Below are positions 6,561 through 8,816 of a DNA stretch of 8,816 nt, in pieces. A program made the position numbers and the translations under genes. Position 1 is the stretch's first letter; each line of letters begins with the position of its first letter. A model generated the notes under the pieces. The model was not told the origin of the DNA. It saw only the letters and a list, made by a program, of their open reading frames with translations, and did no database searches. The DNA is from Eubacteriales Family XIII. Incertae Sedis bacterium (GTDB lineage: Bacteria > Bacillota > Clostridia > Peptostreptococcales > Anaerovoracaceae): assembly GCA_031263875.1 (NCBI GenBank), contig JAISEX010000296.1, positions 1 to 8,816 on the forward strand, given 5' to 3'.

Positions 6561-8232
6561 GCGCGGGTTTTCGTCGTTTTATCAGCAGTATAATGATAGC
6601 CAATGCGAACGCGACTGCCACCGCAACAGCTCCGATCACGAGCGGCAGCCTGTCAAGTTTTTTACTTGCGGCAGTCAGCTCAGCGTATCCCGTTATCTCG
6701 CCGCGGTACTTCTCGTCGAGTTTTTCGATCCGCTGCAGATAGCCCCGCAAGGTTTTCCGGTCGCCAAATCCGATTTCGTCGAAAGGATAGAGTTCGTTCA
6801 GAACACCCGTATTGATCGCCGCCACTTCTTTCTCGGCGGCTTCGGCGGCGGCGTCACTTTTGTCCAGATCCAGGCGTAAATCTTTCCCGCTTATCACGTC
6901 GATGATCGCTCCGCGTCCGTCATCGTTCAAATCCATATGCGCGGACAAGGCTTCGCTGTCGTTTTTTATCTTCAATTGCTCCATCGCGTCCGCGAGGATA
7001 TGATAGGTGAACACATACGAACGCTCCTCCGGCGGTACCCGTTTATACGCGTCAAAAAGCGCCGTGACCGTTTCCCGGCCGCTCTCGCCAGTCTTCCGCG
7101 ACAGCAGCGCGATGCCGTTTTCAAGCTCGGTTATAGCTGCTTTCACGCCGCTGCTTATCTCCGCGCGGAAATCAAACAGGCCGCGCCGGTTTTCCCGCAG
7201 ACGCAGCACCGAAACGATGGCGCGCAGCGCGTGTTCGCCCGCCATGCTGTCCGGGCCCTGCTCCTTCACGTGCGCAAATCCGCCGTCGGGCATTTCAAAA
7301 TCCAGCAGCACGTCAAGCACCGACACGCCATTTTTTATAAAACGCGCGTCCTCGTCCGGGTCTATGCCCACAGCGCAGAGCGCCACTATCACCTGCGCCG
7401 CGCTTTCCGAATTTGCATCGCCCCACGAGGTGAAGCCGCCATCCGCGCCCTGCTGCTGTGCAAGATACGCGAGCGCGCGGTCAGCCGCGTCGCGCACGCG
7501 CACCGAACGCGCCGTTCCGTCAGCCGCCGTTACCGCGAACCTTTCCTCGCTGTTATAATACGGCGCTAAGGCAGTCAGCGCCATAGCGGTGATGTCGATA
7601 TTGCCGCCCGAGCCGTCAAGCGAAAAACTTCCGTCAGGCATTTGACTTGACAGTATCGCGCAGATAATATCCGCCCGTCCCATCGACGCGTCCGCCGGGA
7701 TCTTATAGCGCATCGCGTCCACGGCGATCAGCCCCCAGATAAGGCCGTTCGTCCCCTGAGCGCCGAGCGGCGCAGTCGCGCCGCGGTCGTAGACGCCGTC
7801 CGCGATCAGATTTATTTCGCTCCCGTCCTCCGCTGTGCCGGCATGGATGGGATCGCCGCCCGCCGCGAGCAGCGCCACACTGATGCGGTGCCATTCGGTC
7901 GCGTTATCCTTATCGAGCAGACCCGCCGTTTTATATTTTTCTTCAACGTACCGCGTGATCTTTTTCCGGTAGGCCCGGTAATCCTCGGTGACGCCGAGCC
8001 GCCCGGTCCCGAGCGCAAACCAGTCGCCCTCCGAGCTTCCGGCTTCATCCGCGAAATTACCCTGCGCGTTCCGCCACGCTATTATCCGGTCAGCCGTTTC
8101 GCGAAGCCATACGTTTTTATCAGCCGAATCGCCGTTATTACCCTCCGCGTAAGCCGTCTGCGCCAGAAGCGCCGCGCAGAGCAAGATTATCAGAAGCGCC
8201 GCGCCGCGCGTTTTACCGAACCGCCCGCTCAC
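6550..8232 (-). CDS. Secreted, membrane-anchored alpha/alpha-toroid protein (prenyltransferase/squalene-oxidase-repeat type)
   Basis: A 560-residue surface protein. It has a signal peptide (basic start, hydrophobic 11-24, AYA cleavage site near 29), a large extracellular part, a C-terminal membrane helix (about 529-551) and a KRRK stop-transfer. The helix-pair repeats of an alpha/alpha toroid show as SSQMPDGSFSLDGSGG then DITAMALTALAPYY (195-226), QQQGADGGFTSW (259-270) with the following helix, and EMPDGGFAHV (313-322). No DxDD or other terpene-cyclase catalytic motif is seen, so the toroid probably binds a ligand or protein rather than cyclising terpenes. Residues 434-445 (DLNDDGRGAIID) fit the dockerin-type calcium loop DxNxDGxxxxxD, as a single copy. 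The start is GTG at 8232, overlapping the upstream stop by 4 nt (GTGA). Its C-terminal anchor is duplicated in the next ORF. The fold call is good; the ligand is unknown. Confidence 0.88.
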   Translation of the reverse strand: MSGRFGKTRGAALLIILLCAALLAQTAYAEGNNGDSADKNVWLRETADRIIAWRNAQGNFADEAGSSEGDWFALGTGRLGVTEDYRAYRKKITRYVEEKYKTAGLLDKDNATEWHRISVALLAAGGDPIHAGTAEDGSEINLIADGVYDRGATAPLGAQGTNGLIWGLIAVDAMRYKIPADASMGRADIICAILSSQMPDGSFSLDGSGGNIDITAMALTALAPYYNSEERFAVTAADGTARSVRVRDAADRALAYLAQQQGADGGFTSWGDANSESAAQVIVALCAVGIDPDEDARFIKNGVSVLDVLLDFEMPDGGFAHVKEQGPDSMAGEHALRAIVSVLRLRENRRGLFDFRAEISSGVKAAITELENGIALLSRKTGESGRETVTALFDAYKRVPPEERSYVFTYHILADAMEQLKIKNDSEALSAHMDLNDDGRGAIIDVISGKDLRLDLDKSDAAAEAAEKEVAAINTGVLNELYPFDEIGFGDRKTLRGYLQRIEKLDEKYRGEITGYAELTAASKKLDRLPLVIGAVAVAVAFALAIIILLIKRRKPAHEI

Positions 8233-8816
8233 CAGACCTTACCGTAATTATCCGACGAGGAGCCGCCCGACGACTGGCCGCCGCCGATGTCCTTCCCGTA
8301 CGCCAGCGTATACCGTATCTTCACGACGTCGCCGTCCTTCAGCTTCGTGTCGGTAAAGCCGTAGCCGGGGAACGAGCCGTTTTTCGAATACATCCATCCC
8401 GACCCGACGAAGTAGTCCTTCTCGCCGAGGCTGTTATCGTCCTGGTTTCCGTTCTCGACATAGCCGTCATTATGCAGCGTTTCGATAAGGTCGGCGGGAA
8501 TCGTGACGCCGGCGCCGACGCCCGTCCGCTTGATCCGCGCGAGATAAAAATTCGACGTAAAGCTGCCCGTGTGCGTGTAGGCAAACCCCCGGTCCGCGAG
8601 CAGCCGGTCAACGACCATCGCGCCGGTTTCGCGCTTGAAATTCGCGCGCGACATTGCGATGGCCAGCTGGTTCGCAAGTGCTTCGTCGAACGCGATCCGG
8701 CCGCGCGCCGCTTCGTCATAGGGATTCGCGTGCAGGCGGCGGAGCGCGTCGACGAAACCCATATCCGCGTCCGTCTGCCATTCCGGAAGATCCGGCAAGT
8801 CATCCAGCACCGCGTT
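8229..8816 (-). CDS. DUF4430 (transcobalamin C-terminal-like) protein, 5' end outside the window
   Basis: The frame is open to the window edge, so only the last 195 residues are visible and the true start is upstream; the GTG at 8810 need not be a start. Counting from that GTG codon, residues about 60-175 resemble DUF4430, the beta domain shared with the C-terminus of intrinsic factor and transcobalamin. Recognisable are VDRLLADRGF near the domain start, GSGWMYSKNGSFP (136-148) and TKLKDGDVVKIRYT (155-168). A Gly/Ser-rich tail (176-187) ends the protein. Residues 1-55 are helical and Ala/Asp-rich and unassigned; they could be the end of a toroid domain. It is presumably exported, but no signal peptide can be seen. 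Its stop overlaps the GTG start of the toroid gene, so the two are co-translated and probably act together at the cell surface. Confidence 0.8.
   Translation of the reverse strand, partial: NAVLDDLPDLPEWQTDADMGFVDALRRLHANPYDEAARGRIAFDEALANQLAIAMSRANFKRETGAMVVDRLLADRGFAYTHTGSFTSNFYLARIKRTGVGAGVTIPADLIETLHNDGYVENGNQDDNSLGEKDYFVGSGWMYSKNGSFPGYGFTDTKLKDGDVVKIRYTLAYGKDIGGGQSSGGSSSDNYGKVW

Larger units (their letters stand above)
6368..6670. repeat. Diverged direct duplication with 190-bp period
   Basis: The stretch 6368-6480 recurs, diverged but easily alignable, at 6558-6670. Each copy starts exactly at an ATG (of the MoxR gene and of the micro-ORF) and covers the sequence for a membrane anchor plus the ASKKLD motif. 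The best-conserved block is TGTCAAGTTTTTT followed by CTTGCG after one variable base, at 6461-6480 and 6651-6670. The period of 190 is not a multiple of 3, but each copy carries its own frame, so both are read as the same peptide. Confidence 0.8.

Noticed and set aside
6461..6670. Repeated TGTCAAGTTTTTT blocks as a CRISPR-like or regulatory repeat array
   Set aside because: The copies lie in coding frames, encode the same peptide motif (SKKLD) and are spaced 57 and 133 nt apart. They are explained by gene-internal duplication.
6550..8232. Terpene cyclase or thioester-containing (alpha-2-macroglobulin-like) function for the toroid protein
   Set aside because: The toroid repeats fit, but neither a DxDD cyclase motif nor a GCGEQ thioester motif is present.

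Overview
The window is densely coded, GC-rich bacterial DNA with every credible gene on the minus strand, so transcription runs from high to low coordinates. I place it in a Gram-positive Clostridia-like (Firmicutes) host. The reasons are the rplS-rbgA-rnhB order at the low-coordinate end, good GGAG/GGAGG ribosome binding sites before several genes, and a MoxR / DUF58 / transglutaminase-like cluster next to secreted DUF4430 and alpha/alpha-toroid proteins. The species cannot be named from the sequence alone.

Region A (8816 down to 2086) is one tightly packed operon of six genes: a DUF4430 (transcobalamin C-terminal-like) protein cut by the window edge; a secreted, membrane-anchored toroid protein of the prenyltransferase/squalene-oxidase-repeat type; a 66-residue membrane micro-ORF; a MoxR-type AAA+ ATPase; a DUF58 membrane protein; and a 731-residue polytopic transglutaminase-like protein. 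Genes overlap by 4 or 11 nt, abut, or are 7 nt apart, so they are probably translated together. The operon's promoter lies beyond position 8816. The last three genes form the widespread MoxR-DUF58-TgpA-like module; the first two would be its surface-exposed clients or partners. The micro-ORF is a tandem duplicate of the toroid protein's C-terminal membrane anchor together with the start of the next gene. The transglutaminase-like protein has Asp where the family has its nucleophilic Cys.

Region B (about 2011 down to 19) is a housekeeping operon. A sigma-A-like promoter at 1982-2011 and a leader of about 94 nt precede rplS (ribosomal protein L19). A 266-nt gap follows, then rbgA (50S assembly GTPase) and, overlapping it by 20 nt, the 5' end of rnhB (RNase HII).

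The rnhB frame breaks away from its family after about 75 residues. It continues in frame into a tail that looks like the C-terminal half of a DUF3175 protein, in DNA of clearly lower GC. This is either a recombination event or an assembly chimera at the contig edge.

I see no tRNA, rRNA, CRISPR array or insertion sequence. No stretch over 300 nt lacks a gene.
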